A DNA stretch of 64,000 bases from Loktanella sp. 5RATIMAR09 (GTDB lineage: Bacteria; Pseudomonadota; Alphaproteobacteria; Rhodobacterales; Rhodobacteraceae), in NCBI RefSeq assembly GCF_001419985.1, contig NZ_LJAL01000012.1, positions 17,239 through 81,238 of the forward strand. The letters run 5' to 3'. The notes under the pieces were generated by a model, which made no database searches, was not told the origin of the DNA, and worked only from the letters and a program-made list of their open reading frames with translations. Shown in pieces: positions 27,652 through 37,583 of this stretch. Made by a program: the position numbers and the translations under genes. Within the stretch, counting starts at the first letter, position 1. Every line of letters starts with the position of its first letter.

Positions 27652-29736
27652 TTACCTCTCTGCGCTCTCTTGTGAAAATACCACAACACTGTCCGCCGCG
27701 ACACGCAGGCCGGGCGTCACCGCGATGGCATCATCCTGACTGGTATCAAAGCGGCGCACCCAAGCATCGCCTTCAGGCAATTCCGGAGCCGTGATCTCAA
27801 CCCCCGCCCCGCGGTTCAGCACCACCAGCAACGCGCCCTCACGTTTGACATATTCAGGTGATCCAGACGCCATCCGCATCTCGACAACCAGCGTATCAAG
27901 GGCTGCGTTGTCCCAATCCTCTTGGCTCATCGGCGCTCCATCGACACGCCGCCAGAACAGATCAGGCTCGCCGTCTGTCAGGCGCTGCCGCGAATGCAGA
28001 AACCGGGTCTGGCGCAACAACGGATGCATCTTTCGAAAAGCAATCGCCTGCTGACAGAAGGTAAAGAAGGGATCATCCTCTTCCGGCCAGTTCACCCAGC
28101 CGATTTCATTGTCCTGACAATAGGCGTTGTTGTTGCCACCTTGCGAATTGCTCAGCTCGTCCCCCGCCAGCACCATTGGGGTGCCTTGGGACAACATCAG
28201 CGTTGCCATCATATTGCGCTTGCGGCGCATCCTTGCGGCATTGATCGCTTCATCCTTGGCGGGGCCTTCAACGCCCATATTGTCGGAATGGTTGTTGGAA
28301 TGCCCGTCGCGATCATCCTCGCCATTGGCCAGATTGTGCTTACGGCTATAGCTGACGGTGTCATGCAGGGTGAACCCGTCATGGGCAGTCAGGAAGTTCA
28401 GCGACGATGTTGCCGCGCGCCCGTCATGGTCGAAATAGGGTGCCGATCCTGTCAGCCGCTCTGCCATATCCGGCACTTTGCCCGCATCCCCACGCCAGAA
28501 TTCGCGCACGTTGTCGCGGTATTTGTCGTTCCATTCGGCAAAGGGTGCAGGGTATGCGCCCAGTTGATAGCCCCCCGGCCCGATATCCCAGGGTTCTGCG
28601 ATCAGTTTGACCTGGTTCAAGACAGGGTCCTGCCCAATCGCGCGGAAGAACGGCCCGTCCCGTTCAAACCCACGCGCCGTGCGCCCAAGGGCCGTGCACA
28701 GATCAAAACGGAAGCCATCCACATGCATGACCTCGACCCAATAGCGCAGGCTGTCCATGACAAGCCGGATCACAAAGGGGTTTTCGAAATCAAGCGTGTT
28801 CCCGCAGCCCGCATCGTCGATGTAATAACGCGGGTTATCGGCCAAGCGGTAATAGCTGGCGTTATCCAGCCCCCGGAACATCAGCGTCGGCCCAAGCTCG
28901 GATCCCTCGGCAGTGTGGTTGTAAACCACGTCCAAGATCACCTCGATGCCAGCGGAATGAAAACGCCGCACCATTTGTTGGAATTCAGCAATATCCGTGC
29001 CCTGCATATAGCGCGGATCGGGGGCAAAAAAACCGTAGGTCATATAGCCCCAATAGTTGGTCAGCCCGCGATCCAGCAGGAATTTATCATTGATAAACGC
29101 CTGAACCGGCAAAAGCTCGACGGCCGTCACACCTAGATTATTGAGATGCTCAAGGATCGGGTCCGACGCCATCGCCAGATAGGTGCCACGATTAGGAATA
29201 TCGGTGCGGCCTGCAGTCAGTCCTTTGACATGGGCCTCATAGATGATTGTGCTTTCCAGTGCGTGGCGGGGTTCGTTGGCGTTGTGCCAGTTGAACGCGG
29301 GGTCAACAACAACACAGCGCGGCATGTATGGCGCGCTGTCGGTCTTGTCGAAACTGAGGTCTTTGTCTTTGTGGCCGGTTTGATAGCCGAACAGCGCATC
29401 GTTCCATTTGGGATGGCCTGTCAACTGCTTGGCATAGGGATCTATCAACAGCTTGTAGGGATTAAAGCGATGACCCTCTTCGGGCGCATATGGCCCATCC
29501 ATGCGAACACCATATTGCTGGCCTGCTTTCATTCCTGGAAAGTAGCCGTGCCACACATGGCCCTCGCGTTCGGGCAGAGTGATGATCTGGTGTTCGTTAC
29601 CCTCTTCATCGAACAGGCACAACATAACCTTGGTGGCATGGCGCGAGAAGATGGCGAAATTCACACCATCAGGGTCCAGCGTGGCCCCCAAAGGGGTCGG
29701 ACGCCCGGGCCGGATTTCAAAAGGTCCAAGGTTCAA
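27652..29736 (-). CDS. glgX: glycogen debranching enzyme GlgX
   Basis: GlgX hydrolyses alpha-1,6 branches of phosphorylase-trimmed glycogen. The 694-residue GH13 protein has an N-terminal CBM48 domain (PTPLGATLDPDGVNFAIFSRHATKV), the catalytic Asp 345 (GFRFDLCTAL) and Glu 381 (LIAEPWDIGPGGYQLG), and the transition-state Asp in LTAHDGFTL. The only sensible start is TTG 29736, whose first bases overlap the glgA stop (TTGA); longer readings run inside glgA. The rare start suggests coupled, reduced translation. It lies between glgA and pgm. Confidence 0.94.
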   Translation of the reverse strand: MNLGPFEIRPGRPTPLGATLDPDGVNFAIFSRHATKVMLCLFDEEGNEHQIITLPEREGHVWHGYFPGMKAGQQYGVRMDGPYAPEEGHRFNPYKLLIDPYAKQLTGHPKWNDALFGYQTGHKDKDLSFDKTDSAPYMPRCVVVDPAFNWHNANEPRHALESTIIYEAHVKGLTAGRTDIPNRGTYLAMASDPILEHLNNLGVTAVELLPVQAFINDKFLLDRGLTNYWGYMTYGFFAPDPRYMQGTDIAEFQQMVRRFHSAGIEVILDVVYNHTAEGSELGPTLMFRGLDNASYYRLADNPRYYIDDAGCGNTLDFENPFVIRLVMDSLRYWVEVMHVDGFRFDLCTALGRTARGFERDGPFFRAIGQDPVLNQVKLIAEPWDIGPGGYQLGAYPAPFAEWNDKYRDNVREFWRGDAGKVPDMAERLTGSAPYFDHDGRAATSSLNFLTAHDGFTLHDTVSYSRKHNLANGEDDRDGHSNNHSDNMGVEGPAKDEAINAARMRRKRNMMATLMLSQGTPMVLAGDELSNSQGGNNNAYCQDNEIGWVNWPEEDDPFFTFCQQAIAFRKMHPLLRQTRFLHSRQRLTDGEPDLFWRRVDGAPMSQEDWDNAALDTLVVEMRMASGSPEYVKREGALLVVLNRGAGVEITAPELPEGDAWVRRFDTSQDDAIAVTPGLRVAADSVVVFSQESAER

Positions 29737-31163
29737 GATGGTGCCTCTGTCAGGCCTGCGTAGATGGCTTGATAAGCCGCCGCCGAGGTTTCCCAGCCAA
29801 CAGGTTGTTTCATCGCATTGCGCTGCATGGATTTCCACGTTTTGCTGTCGGCGTAAAGGTCGCTTAGACGGGTAATGGCATTGGCCAGCGCTTGTGCGTT
29901 GATCGGGAAAAACTGCACGCCCGTTGCCACACCGCGCGCAAGTGCGGCCGGTGAAGCGTTGATCACCGTGTCCGCCAATCCGCCCGTCAGTGCCACCAGA
30001 GGCAGTGCGCCATAGCGCAGTCCGTAAAGTTGGGTCAGCCCGCAAGGTTCAAACCGCGAGGGCACCAAAATCGCATCGCCCCCAGCCACCATCTTGTGCG
30101 AGAGCGCTTCATCATAGCCGATTTTGACCGCGACGTTGGGGTGGTTTGCCGCACATTCCAGCAATGCCACCTCAAGTTTCGGATCGCCCGAGCCCAACAG
30201 CGCCAGTTGCCCGCCGCGATCCAAGAGCGCAGGCAAGGACTCAAGCAGCAGGTCGATCCCCTTCTGTTCGGTCAGGCGTGAGACGAGGACGCACAGCGGG
30301 CCGTCGGCCTTACCAAGGCCGAAAGCGGCGCGCAGAGCCTTTTTGTTCGCGCCTTTTCCGGCGGCGGTTTTGTAGGGGGTGATATTGGGGTCGGTCTCGG
30401 GGTTCCACACATCAAGATCAATCCCGTTGACGATCCCCGTGAGATCCGCCTGCCGCGCGCGCAGGATGCCGTCCATGCCGATCCCGAATTCAGGCGTCAG
30501 CAGTTCTTCGGCATAGGTTTGTGAAACTGTGTTGATTTTGGCGGCACCGACCACCCCTGCTTTCAGCGCGGAAATATGGCCCCAGAATTCGAACCCTTCG
30601 GTCGTGAACCGTGCGGGATCAAGGCCGAGCGACTTGAGCTTGCGCGCATCCGCATTGCCGTGAAACGCGACGTTGTGAATGGTAAACACGAACGGCACAT
30701 CGGCACCCAAGGCGCGCATATATTCGGGCGTTAGCCCCGCTTGCCAATCGTGGCCATGCACGATGTCAGGTGTCCAACCCGAAACTCCATCCGCTGCGAT
30801 CATTGCGCCTACTTTGCACAAAGCGGCAAAGCGTTCGGCGTTATCGGGCCAATCGCCGCCCGTCGCATCGCCATAAATCGCACCATCGCGGTCATAAAGA
30901 TAGGGGGCGTCAAGGATCAGAAGGTCCAGCCCCGCGATGGTGCAGGCCCGCAGTTTTGCGGTGCCGCCAAAGAGGTCTTTATAAGTCGCCACCACCTTTG
31001 CCTTGCCAATCTGCCCCAGCACGACGCGGTATCCGGGCAACAGAACGCGCACAGCAACATTGTGCTGCGCCAATGCGCCGGGCAACGCGCCCGCCACATC
31101 CGCCAATCCGCCGGTTTTCACCAGCGGTGCGCATTCCGACACGACAAAGAGGGCCTTGGTCAT
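29733..31163 (-). CDS. glgA: glycogen synthase (ADP-glucose)
   Basis: GlgA is a GT5 enzyme that elongates alpha-1,4-glucan from ADP-glucose. The 476-residue protein has the N-terminal KTGGLADV (16-23) ADP-glucose motif, [22 protein letters not shown] and the C-terminal nucleotide-binding region with [21 protein letters not shown] 31163 overlaps the glgC stop (ATGA). Confidence 0.97.
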   Translation of the reverse strand: MTKALFVVSECAPLVKTGGLADVAGALPGALAQHNVAVRVLLPGYRVVLGQIGKAKVVATYKDLFGGTAKLRACTIAGLDLLILDAPYLYDRDGAIYGDATGGDWPDNAERFAALCKVGAMIAADGVSGWTPDIVHGHDWQAGLTPEYMRALGADVPFVFTIHNVAFHGNADARKLKSLGLDPARFTTEGFEFWGHISALKAGVVGAAKINTVSQTYAEELLTPEFGIGMDGILRARQADLTGIVNGIDLDVWNPETDPNITPYKTAAGKGANKKALRAAFGLGKADGPLCVLVSRLTEQKGIDLLLESLPALLDRGGQLALLGSGDPKLEVALLECAANHPNVAVKIGYDEALSHKMVAGGDAILVPSRFEPCGLTQLYGLRYGALPLVALTGGLADTVINASPAALARGVATGVQFFPINAQALANAITRLSDLYADSKTWKSMQRNAMKQPVGWETSAAAYQAIYAGLTEAPS

Positions 31164-32416
31164 AAAGCAGCGGCCCTTTTATCCAGCATATCTTGGGTGA
31201 TCAGCGTGATCCCGCGATCCGTCACACGGAACCACTTTGCGTCTTCGGCGGGGTCCTCACCCACCACGAGCCCCTCGGGGATCACAACGCGGCCATCCAC
31301 GACCACCTGACGCAATCTTGCAGAGCGGTGGACAACCACATCGGGCAGGATCACCGCATGATCCAGCACGGCATAGGAATTTGTGTGCACATTCGTGAAC
31401 AGCACCGAATTGCGCACCTCGGTCCCTGAAATAATGCACCCCCCCGACACCATTGATGAAATCGCCATGCCGCGCCTGTCGCGTTCGTCGTGGATGAATT
31501 TGGCGGGCGGGACGCTCTCGTTATAGGTCCAGATCGGCCAGTTCGTGTCCCACAGATCCAGTTCCGGGGTGAAACTGGTCAGATCGATATGCGCCTGCCA
31601 GAAGGCATCAACCGTGCCCACATCTTTCCAATAGGCGGGCGCGCCTTCGCCACGGACACAGCTTTCATCGAAGCGGTGCGCCATGGCTTTGCCGTTCTTG
31701 ACGATATCAGGGATCAGATCATTCCCGAAATCATTGGAGGAATTCGGATCTTCGGCATCTTTGATCAGCAGATCACGCAGGAATTTCCAATCAAAGACAT
31801 AGATCCCCATCGAAGCCAGCGCGAGGTCAGGATCTTCTGGCGTGCCCGGAGGATCGGCAGGCTTTTCCAGAAAACTGGTGATGCGCCCGTCCTTGTCGGT
31901 GTCCATGACACCAAAGGCACTTGCCTCTTGGCGTGGCACAGTCAGGCAACCGACGGTCACATCCGCGCCGGATTCCACATGCTGGCGCAGCATGATTTCA
32001 TAGTCCATTTTGTAGATGTGATCGCCCGCAAGGATGATCACGTAATCCACATTATAGCTGTCCACGATATCGATGTTCTGCGTCACGGCATCGGCAGTGC
32101 CCTTGTACCAGCTTTCATTTCCGCCGCGTTGCGACGCGGGCAGCACATCAAGAAACTCGTTGCGCTCGGCGCGGAAAAAGTTCCAACCGCGCTGGGTGTG
32201 GCGGATCAGGCTGTGGGCCTTGTATTGCGTCGCAATCGCCATTTTGCGGATGCCGGAATTGACGGCATTGGAGAGGGCAAAATCAATGATCCGCGCCTTG
32301 CCACCAAAGGGCACCGCAGGTTTCACGCGGCGGTCGGTAAGTTCTTTCAGGCGGCTTCCGCGCCCTCCGGCCAGCACGAAAACCATGGACCTTTGTGTAA
32401 TACGTTTTGTCGGCAT
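31160..32416 (-). CDS. glgC: glucose-1-phosphate adenylyltransferase
   Basis: GlgC makes ADP-glucose from ATP and glucose-1-phosphate, the committed step of glycogen synthesis, and is the usual point of allosteric control. The 418-residue product has the pyrophosphorylase motif [43 protein letters not shown] (14-56), FLEKPADPP, and a C-terminal left-handed beta-helix domain with repeated [19 protein letters not shown] hexapeptides. It follows glgB by 27 bp and overlaps glgA by four. Confidence 0.98.
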   Translation of the reverse strand: MPTKRITQRSMVFVLAGGRGSRLKELTDRRVKPAVPFGGKARIIDFALSNAVNSGIRKMAIATQYKAHSLIRHTQRGWNFFRAERNEFLDVLPASQRGGNESWYKGTADAVTQNIDIVDSYNVDYVIILAGDHIYKMDYEIMLRQHVESGADVTVGCLTVPRQEASAFGVMDTDKDGRITSFLEKPADPPGTPEDPDLALASMGIYVFDWKFLRDLLIKDAEDPNSSNDFGNDLIPDIVKNGKAMAHRFDESCVRGEGAPAYWKDVGTVDAFWQAHIDLTSFTPELDLWDTNWPIWTYNESVPPAKFIHDERDRRGMAISSMVSGGCIISGTEVRNSVLFTNVHTNSYAVLDHAVILPDVVVHRSARLRQVVVDGRVVIPEGLVVGEDPAEDAKWFRVTDRGITLITQDMLDKRAAAL

Positions 32417-32443
32417 GTCGTCTCCCCCTCTTTTTTCTTCTCT

Positions 32444-34642
32444 TTATGTATCGCTTTTGCGCAGCACGACCACCGAGAGCGGCGGCAGTGTCGCCCTGAT
32501 TGATTGCGCCTGTCCGTCAGCGGGGCTGTCTTGCGTGGCGCATCCTCCCAGATTGCCACGGTTGTCACCGCCATAGACCGCCGCGTCAGTATTCAGCACT
32601 TCCTCCCAGAAACCTGCCTCTGGCACTCCAACCTGAAAACCCTCACGGGTCACAGGCGTAAAGTTACAAACGACGACAACCGGCGCATCACCGGCGTTGC
32701 CATAGCGCACAAAAGCGATGGTGGATTGGGTTGGATCGTTGCTGATCCACCCGAAACCCGCCGCTTCGCAGTCTTTGACGTGCAGGCTGGGTGTGTCGCG
32801 GTAAAGCCGGTTCAGGTCGCGCACCAACTGCTGGACACCCTTGTTGGCGGGCTGTTCGGCGGCACCCCAGTTCAATTCGGCGTCGTGGTTCCATTCTTCG
32901 GGCTGGGCGAATTCGCACCCCATGAACAACAGCTTCTTGCCCGGTTGGGTCCACATAAACGCATAGTAGGCGCGCAGGTTGGCGAATTTTTCCCAGTCAT
33001 TACCGGGCATTTTCGCGATCATTGATCCTTTGCCATGCACGACCTCGTCATGGCTGATCGGCAGGATGAAATTCTCGGTAAAGGCCCAATCAATCGGGAA
33101 CGTCATCAAGTGGTGATCGTATTGGCGATAGATCGGGTCTTTTTCCATGTAGCGCAGGGTGTCGTTCATCCACCCCATATTCCACTTGTACCCAAACCCA
33201 AGCCCGCCGGTGTGCACCGGTTGCGACACACCGGGGAAAGACGTGCTTTCCTCAGCGACGGTCATGATGCTGGCGTCAGCGCCGTAGGCTGCGATGTTCA
33301 TGTCTTGCAGGAATGAAATCGCCTCATAGTTCTCGCGCCCGCCGTCTTTGTTGGGCACCCATTCACCGTCGTTGCGCGAATAATCGCGGTAAAGCATGGA
33401 CGCCACCGCATCGACCCGCAAACCATCCAGATGGTATTCTTCCAGCCAGTAGAGCGCATTCGCCATAAAGTAATTCTTTACCTCACGCCGCCCGTAGTTC
33501 GGGATCAACGTGTTCCAATCCTGATGAAACCCTTCGCGTGGGTCGGCGTGCTCATAAAGGGCGGTGCCATCAAATTGCGCGAGCCCGTGCGCATCTGTCG
33601 GGAAATGCCCCGGCACCCAGTCCAGCAGCACGCCAATGCCGGCGGCATGGGCCGCATCGACCAGATCGCGGAATTCGTTGGGTGGACCAAAGCGGATTGT
33701 CGGCGCGTAAAGGCCAACGGGTTGATAGCCCCAAGAGCCATCGAACGGAAATTCTGACACCGGCAGCAATTCGATATGCGTAAAGCCCATGTATTTGACG
33801 TAAGAGATCAGATCGCGGGCATGCTCTTTATAGCTCAGCGGGCGGCCGCCATCGTCATAGCGCCGCCGCCAAGAGCCCAGATGCACCTCATAAATCGCCA
33901 TCGGGCTTGCGCGATCCGCGCGCGCGGCACGCGACTTCATCCATGCCTGATCTTTCCAGCCATAGCCCGCCAGATCACGCACAATCGACGCCTGTTCGGG
34001 CGGGTGCTGAGAACCGAAGCCCATCGGGTCGGCCTTGTCACGCGACTGTCCGTCGATACCGATGATCTGGTATTTGTAGAGGGCACCGTCGCCAACCTGC
34101 GGGATAAAGACCTCCCACACGCCCGTTTCACCGACAGGGCGCAGCGGGTGGCGGCGTCCGTCCCATGTGTTGAAATCGCCAATGACGCTGACACGTTGGG
34201 CGTTGGGTGCCCAAACGGCAAAATGGGTGCCCGTAACACCCTGATGTTTCATCACATGGGCGCCCAACGCGCGCCAGAGCTGTTTATGGGTGCCCTCGCC
34301 GATCAGGTATTCATCGACATCGCTTAGCACCGGATCGAAGGCATATGGATCACGTGTGGTAAAGGTGCTGCCATCTGGATAGCGCATGGTCAGCGTATAG
34401 GTTTTGCCCGCCACGGGTGCGGCAAAAACATCGCCCGCAATACGCAGCAGAGGGGTGTCTTTTCCTGCAACAGTTGCCCAGACCTCAACCGCGGCAGGCT
34501 GGAACGTGACAACCCAGCGTTTGCGGCCGCTTTTGTGCGGCCCCAAGACCTCATAGGGTGCCGCGTGTCCGCCGCCGTTCAGCGCCACTAACACATCCTG
34601 CGTCAGATAATCCGGTCTGTCGACGCGATCAGAATTTGCCAT
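32444..34642 (-). CDS. glgB: 1,4-alpha-glucan branching enzyme
   Basis: GlgB introduces alpha-1,6 branches into glycogen. The 732-residue protein has an N-terminal CBM48-type region (about 20-115), a second one with GTHFAVWAPNAQRVSVIGDFNTWDGRRHPL (138-168), the GH13 barrel with D411 (GLRVDAVASM), E464 (TVAEEST) and the ISHDEVVHGKGS motif, and a C-terminal all-beta domain. ATG 34642 is the natural start; an upstream reading to 34969 crosses the operator. It opens the glycogen operon, and a GTTAGCGCTAAC palindrome lies about 90 bp upstream. Confidence 0.97.
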   Translation of the reverse strand: MANSDRVDRPDYLTQDVLVALNGGGHAAPYEVLGPHKSGRKRWVVTFQPAAVEVWATVAGKDTPLLRIAGDVFAAPVAGKTYTLTMRYPDGSTFTTRDPYAFDPVLSDVDEYLIGEGTHKQLWRALGAHVMKHQGVTGTHFAVWAPNAQRVSVIGDFNTWDGRRHPLRPVGETGVWEVFIPQVGDGALYKYQIIGIDGQSRDKADPMGFGSQHPPEQASIVRDLAGYGWKDQAWMKSRAARADRASPMAIYEVHLGSWRRRYDDGGRPLSYKEHARDLISYVKYMGFTHIELLPVSEFPFDGSWGYQPVGLYAPTIRFGPPNEFRDLVDAAHAAGIGVLLDWVPGHFPTDAHGLAQFDGTALYEHADPREGFHQDWNTLIPNYGRREVKNYFMANALYWLEEYHLDGLRVDAVASMLYRDYSRNDGEWVPNKDGGRENYEAISFLQDMNIAAYGADASIMTVAEESTSFPGVSQPVHTGGLGFGYKWNMGWMNDTLRYMEKDPIYRQYDHHLMTFPIDWAFTENFILPISHDEVVHGKGSMIAKMPGNDWEKFANLRAYYAFMWTQPGKKLLFMGCEFAQPEEWNHDAELNWGAAEQPANKGVQQLVRDLNRLYRDTPSLHVKDCEAAGFGWISNDPTQSTIAFVRYGNAGDAPVVVVCNFTPVTREGFQVGVPEAGFWEEVLNTDAAVYGGDNRGNLGGCATQDSPADGQAQSIRATLPPLSVVVLRKSDT

Positions 34643-34720
34643 GGTATCACTCCGACGAATTTCTTTATCTGCAAGACACTGCAACTTGACGACCCCAACG
34701 CAAGTAACGCCCCACCGCCG

Positions 34721-34745
34721 CGTCAAACAAATGGTTAGCGCTAAC
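34721..34745 (-). promoter_or_regulatory. LacI-type operator GTTAGCGCTAAC next to a -35-like TTGACG
   Basis: A perfect 12-bp palindrome (34734-34745) sits seven bases upstream of TTGACG (34726-34721, minus strand). A good -10 is missing at 16-18 bp. The core is the same as at the glucosidase gene, and the seven-base spacing to TTGACG is the same as at smoE. A site centred near -50 with a poor -10 suggests activation rather than repression here. Confidence 0.6.
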
Positions 34746-34760
34746 GCAACATGACCCGAC

Positions 34761-36002
34761 TTATGCCCCGGGTGCAAGCGCCAGACGCGACAGACGGCCC
34801 GCCAAAGGCAACAGACAAGCCTGTAAAGAGTGGTAGATATCAGGTTTGCCGGTAAAGATCGAACTTGTCGGCTGGCCATGATCGTCGATGGCAGGATACC
34901 AACCGCCGCGCTCGTGATCGATGAAATGCGCATCCGCGAAAGCCCACAGACGCCGGTACCAGATCTCATCCGCAGGGTTGCGGTCCGTCACGATCAGGGC
35001 TGCCATCGCACCAATCGCTTCGGCAACCGGCCACCAGAACCGCGATCCATCGGCAACCTTTCCTTCAAAATCAAGCGTATAGGCAAGACCGCCATCCGGC
35101 AGCCATGCATCAGCAAGGGCACGTTCAATCAAAGATCGCGCAGCTTGTGGTGCCCCACTCGCAGGTCGCCCGGACAAATCCCAATGCTGCAAGGTCAAAC
35201 GCCCCAATTCAAAAGAATGGCCCGGGGTTGTGCCCGCAGGGCGGAACATGTGATTGCCCGCATAACTACGGTCAATCTGCCAGTGCTCCGTGTAATGCTC
35301 GGGCAATCGCCACGCATTCTGCTGTGCCATTTGATGGACAAAAAAATCGAGGATGCGCCCCGCGCGGTCAAGAAACAGCGCCTCGCCCGTGGCTTCATAG
35401 GCCGCAAGCAAAGCCTCTACGCCGTGCATATTGGCGTTCATCCCGCGATAGGTGGAAAACGGGGCCCAGTCGCGGTTCCATTCATCGCTGAACAGACCAG
35501 CACCCTGTTCCCAGAACCGTTGGTCCAGCACCTCGGCGATATCCGTGAGAAGCGCATCCGCGTCCACATGGCCCGCGATTTTTGCACTGCTCGCGGCCAG
35601 CAAAACAAAAACGTGGCCATAAGCCAGCTTGCGATCATCCTGCACACCGTGACCTGACAGCGCCCAGTAATAGCCCCCATGCACAGGGTCTTTGTGGTGA
35701 CTGGCAAGATAGGCCATGCCGCGATCAATGATCCGGTCTGCCCCTTGATACCCGCGCAAGTGACCAAGGCTGTAGGCATGGACCAGTCGGGTGGTCGCAT
35801 GCAATTCCTGCACGTCCGAACCCAGCGGTTTCCCCGCATGATCCAACTGTAAAAACCCCGGCTCATCCCCCGCACTGGCCGCAAAAAACGCGAGCTGGCT
35901 GTCGCTTTGGGCGCCAAGCCAAGCGCAATGGTCGGGATCGTCTATCCAAAAGCCTTGCACATCCGCCGGTCCGAGATTTTCACTTCGCATGTCAGTCACC
36001 AT
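34761..36002 (-). CDS. AGE-family sugar epimerase/isomerase
   Basis: The 413-residue product is an (alpha/alpha)6-barrel protein of the N-acylglucosamine 2-epimerase superfamily, seen from the GYYWALSGHG, DEWNRDWAPFSTYRGMNANMHGVEALLAAYEATGE, GHSFELGRL and WWPVAEAIGA motifs with conserved histidines. In this superfamily members act on GlcNAc, cellobiose, mannose or sulfoquinovose. Behind mannitol dehydrogenase and with fructose as the product of both polyol dehydrogenases, a mannose/fructose isomerase is the best guess. ATG 36002 is used (35990 is possible). It lies 81 bp after mtlK and is probably the last gene of the smo operon. Confidence 0.8.
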   Translation of the reverse strand: MVTDMRSENLGPADVQGFWIDDPDHCAWLGAQSDSQLAFFAASAGDEPGFLQLDHAGKPLGSDVQELHATTRLVHAYSLGHLRGYQGADRIIDRGMAYLASHHKDPVHGGYYWALSGHGVQDDRKLAYGHVFVLLAASSAKIAGHVDADALLTDIAEVLDQRFWEQGAGLFSDEWNRDWAPFSTYRGMNANMHGVEALLAAYEATGEALFLDRAGRILDFFVHQMAQQNAWRLPEHYTEHWQIDRSYAGNHMFRPAGTTPGHSFELGRLTLQHWDLSGRPASGAPQAARSLIERALADAWLPDGGLAYTLDFEGKVADGSRFWWPVAEAIGAMAALIVTDRNPADEIWYRRLWAFADAHFIDHERGGWYPAIDDHGQPTSSIFTGKPDIYHSLQACLLPLAGRLSRLALAPGA

Positions 36003-36083
36003 GGTTCCGGCATCCTGCTTTGGCTGTCTTGCGCAACACGCCAAATATGCAGGGTTCCTTCATCGTGTTGCAAGACCGGAAAG

Positions 36084-37583
36084 CTAGCCCGCGACCGCGA
36101 GATAGGCGCGGATCGTTGCTGTCGTGCCCTTTGTCCAGAGCATATCGAGCCACGCGGTAAAAGCATCGGCGAAACGTGCCTCTTGGCCGAGCGCGCCATA
36201 GTACTTTGCCTGTTTCAGCCACAGCACCGGATTTTCGCGCGCGTCTTGCGCCAATGACTGCAACGCATCCCAATAGGGATCGTTTGGCGCAATCTCGCTG
36301 CCATCCTCGCGCACACCGGCACACATACGCGCCCAGATCGCCTCAACCAACGCGAGCCCGGCCACAGGTGTTCCTGCGGCAAGCCCGTCCTGAATGGACG
36401 GGATCAGGAATCCGGGGTGCCGCGATGAGCCGTCAAAAGCTACGCGCCGCGTCGTGTCGACGATCCGCGCATTCGAGAACCGACGCGAGATCAGATCAAC
36501 ATAGGCATGCGGTTCCATGCCAGGCACCGCTTTGAGGTGCGGCAGGATTTCGTTTGTGGCGACCTTTTCAAAGAGCGCTCGAATATCGTCATTGGCCATA
36601 CAGCCCGAGATCGTTTCGATCGACAGCAGCTCGCCCGCATTCGCAATGATCTGGTGACCGCCGTTCAACACGCGGATCTTCATCGCCTCAAAGTCATGCA
36701 CATCATCGGTGAAGGTCGCACCAACAAGGTCCCAATCGGGCCGGCCAGCGCAGAAATCATCCTCGATTACCCATTGGCGAAAGGTCTCATGGGTCACAGG
36801 GCAGGCATCATCAATGCCGAGACTGCGCACAAGTGCGAGCTCATTCGGACCGGTGGCAGGCACAATGCAATCTACCATAGAGTTCGGGAAACTGGCGTTG
36901 TCGTTGATCCAGTCCGCAAGGTCGGGATCGGACAGGCGCGCCAAGGATACCACCGTCTGGCGCAAGATCGCGCCATTGCCTTGCAGGTTGTCACAAGACA
37001 GGCAGGTGAAAGGACCAACGCCTGCGGCACGGCGCATCTTGAGGGCCGCAATCATCGCGCCAAAAGCGGTGACAGGCATATCGGGCGTCTTTGCGTCATG
37101 CAGGATATCGGGGTGTGCGGCGTTGAATCCCTTGGTCGCGGGATCCAGATAATAGCCGCCTTCGGTCACGGTTAGCGCAACGATCCGGATTGCAGGGTCG
37201 GCCATCTGCGTAATCAATGCCGCGTTGCTTTCCTCGACCGGCACAAAGTCGATCATGGACCCCACAACCTCGGCAGTGCTGCCTGCCGGATCCAAAGCAA
37301 TCAATGTGGTCAGGTAATCCTGTGCGGCCAATCGTTCACGTTGCGCAGCGTCGCCTGCCCGCACGCCAGCACCGACAATCGCCCAGTCATGGGCCAAGCC
37401 TTTTTGCATCAGGGAATGCAGGTACCAGGCCTGATGGCCACGGTGAAAGTTGCCCAAACCGATATGGACAATCCCCGCAGTGAGCGCAGAGCGGTCATAG
37501 GTTGGGCGCGCAACACCATCGGGCAGGGCTGCAAGCGCTGCATTGCCCAGTTTGATCAGATCGTTATTTTGCGGGATATTCAT
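36084..37583 (-). CDS. mtlK: mannitol 2-dehydrogenase
   Basis: This NAD-dependent long-chain polyol dehydrogenase oxidises D-mannitol to D-fructose. The 499-residue product has the N-terminal dinucleotide region GIVHIGLGNFHRGHQAWYL (37-55) and the catalytic signature K302-x4-N307-x2-H310 (MKIRVLNGGHQ), which defines the family. ATG 37583 shares one base with the smoS stop (TGATG). Gene order smoK-smoS-mtlK is that of the R. sphaeroides polyol operon. Confidence 0.96.
   Translation of the reverse strand: MNIPQNNDLIKLGNAALAALPDGVARPTYDRSALTAGIVHIGLGNFHRGHQAWYLHSLMQKGLAHDWAIVGAGVRAGDAAQRERLAAQDYLTTLIALDPAGSTAEVVGSMIDFVPVEESNAALITQMADPAIRIVALTVTEGGYYLDPATKGFNAAHPDILHDAKTPDMPVTAFGAMIAALKMRRAAGVGPFTCLSCDNLQGNGAILRQTVVSLARLSDPDLADWINDNASFPNSMVDCIVPATGPNELALVRSLGIDDACPVTHETFRQWVIEDDFCAGRPDWDLVGATFTDDVHDFEAMKIRVLNGGHQIIANAGELLSIETISGCMANDDIRALFEKVATNEILPHLKAVPGMEPHAYVDLISRRFSNARIVDTTRRVAFDGSSRHPGFLIPSIQDGLAAGTPVAGLALVEAIWARMCAGVREDGSEIAPNDPYWDALQSLAQDARENPVLWLKQAKYYGALGQEARFADAFTAWLDMLWTKGTTATIRAYLAVAG

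Noticed and set aside
27922..29136. Plus-strand reading frame of 404 codons
   Set aside because: Antisense shadow of glgX, produced by high GC; no domain seen.
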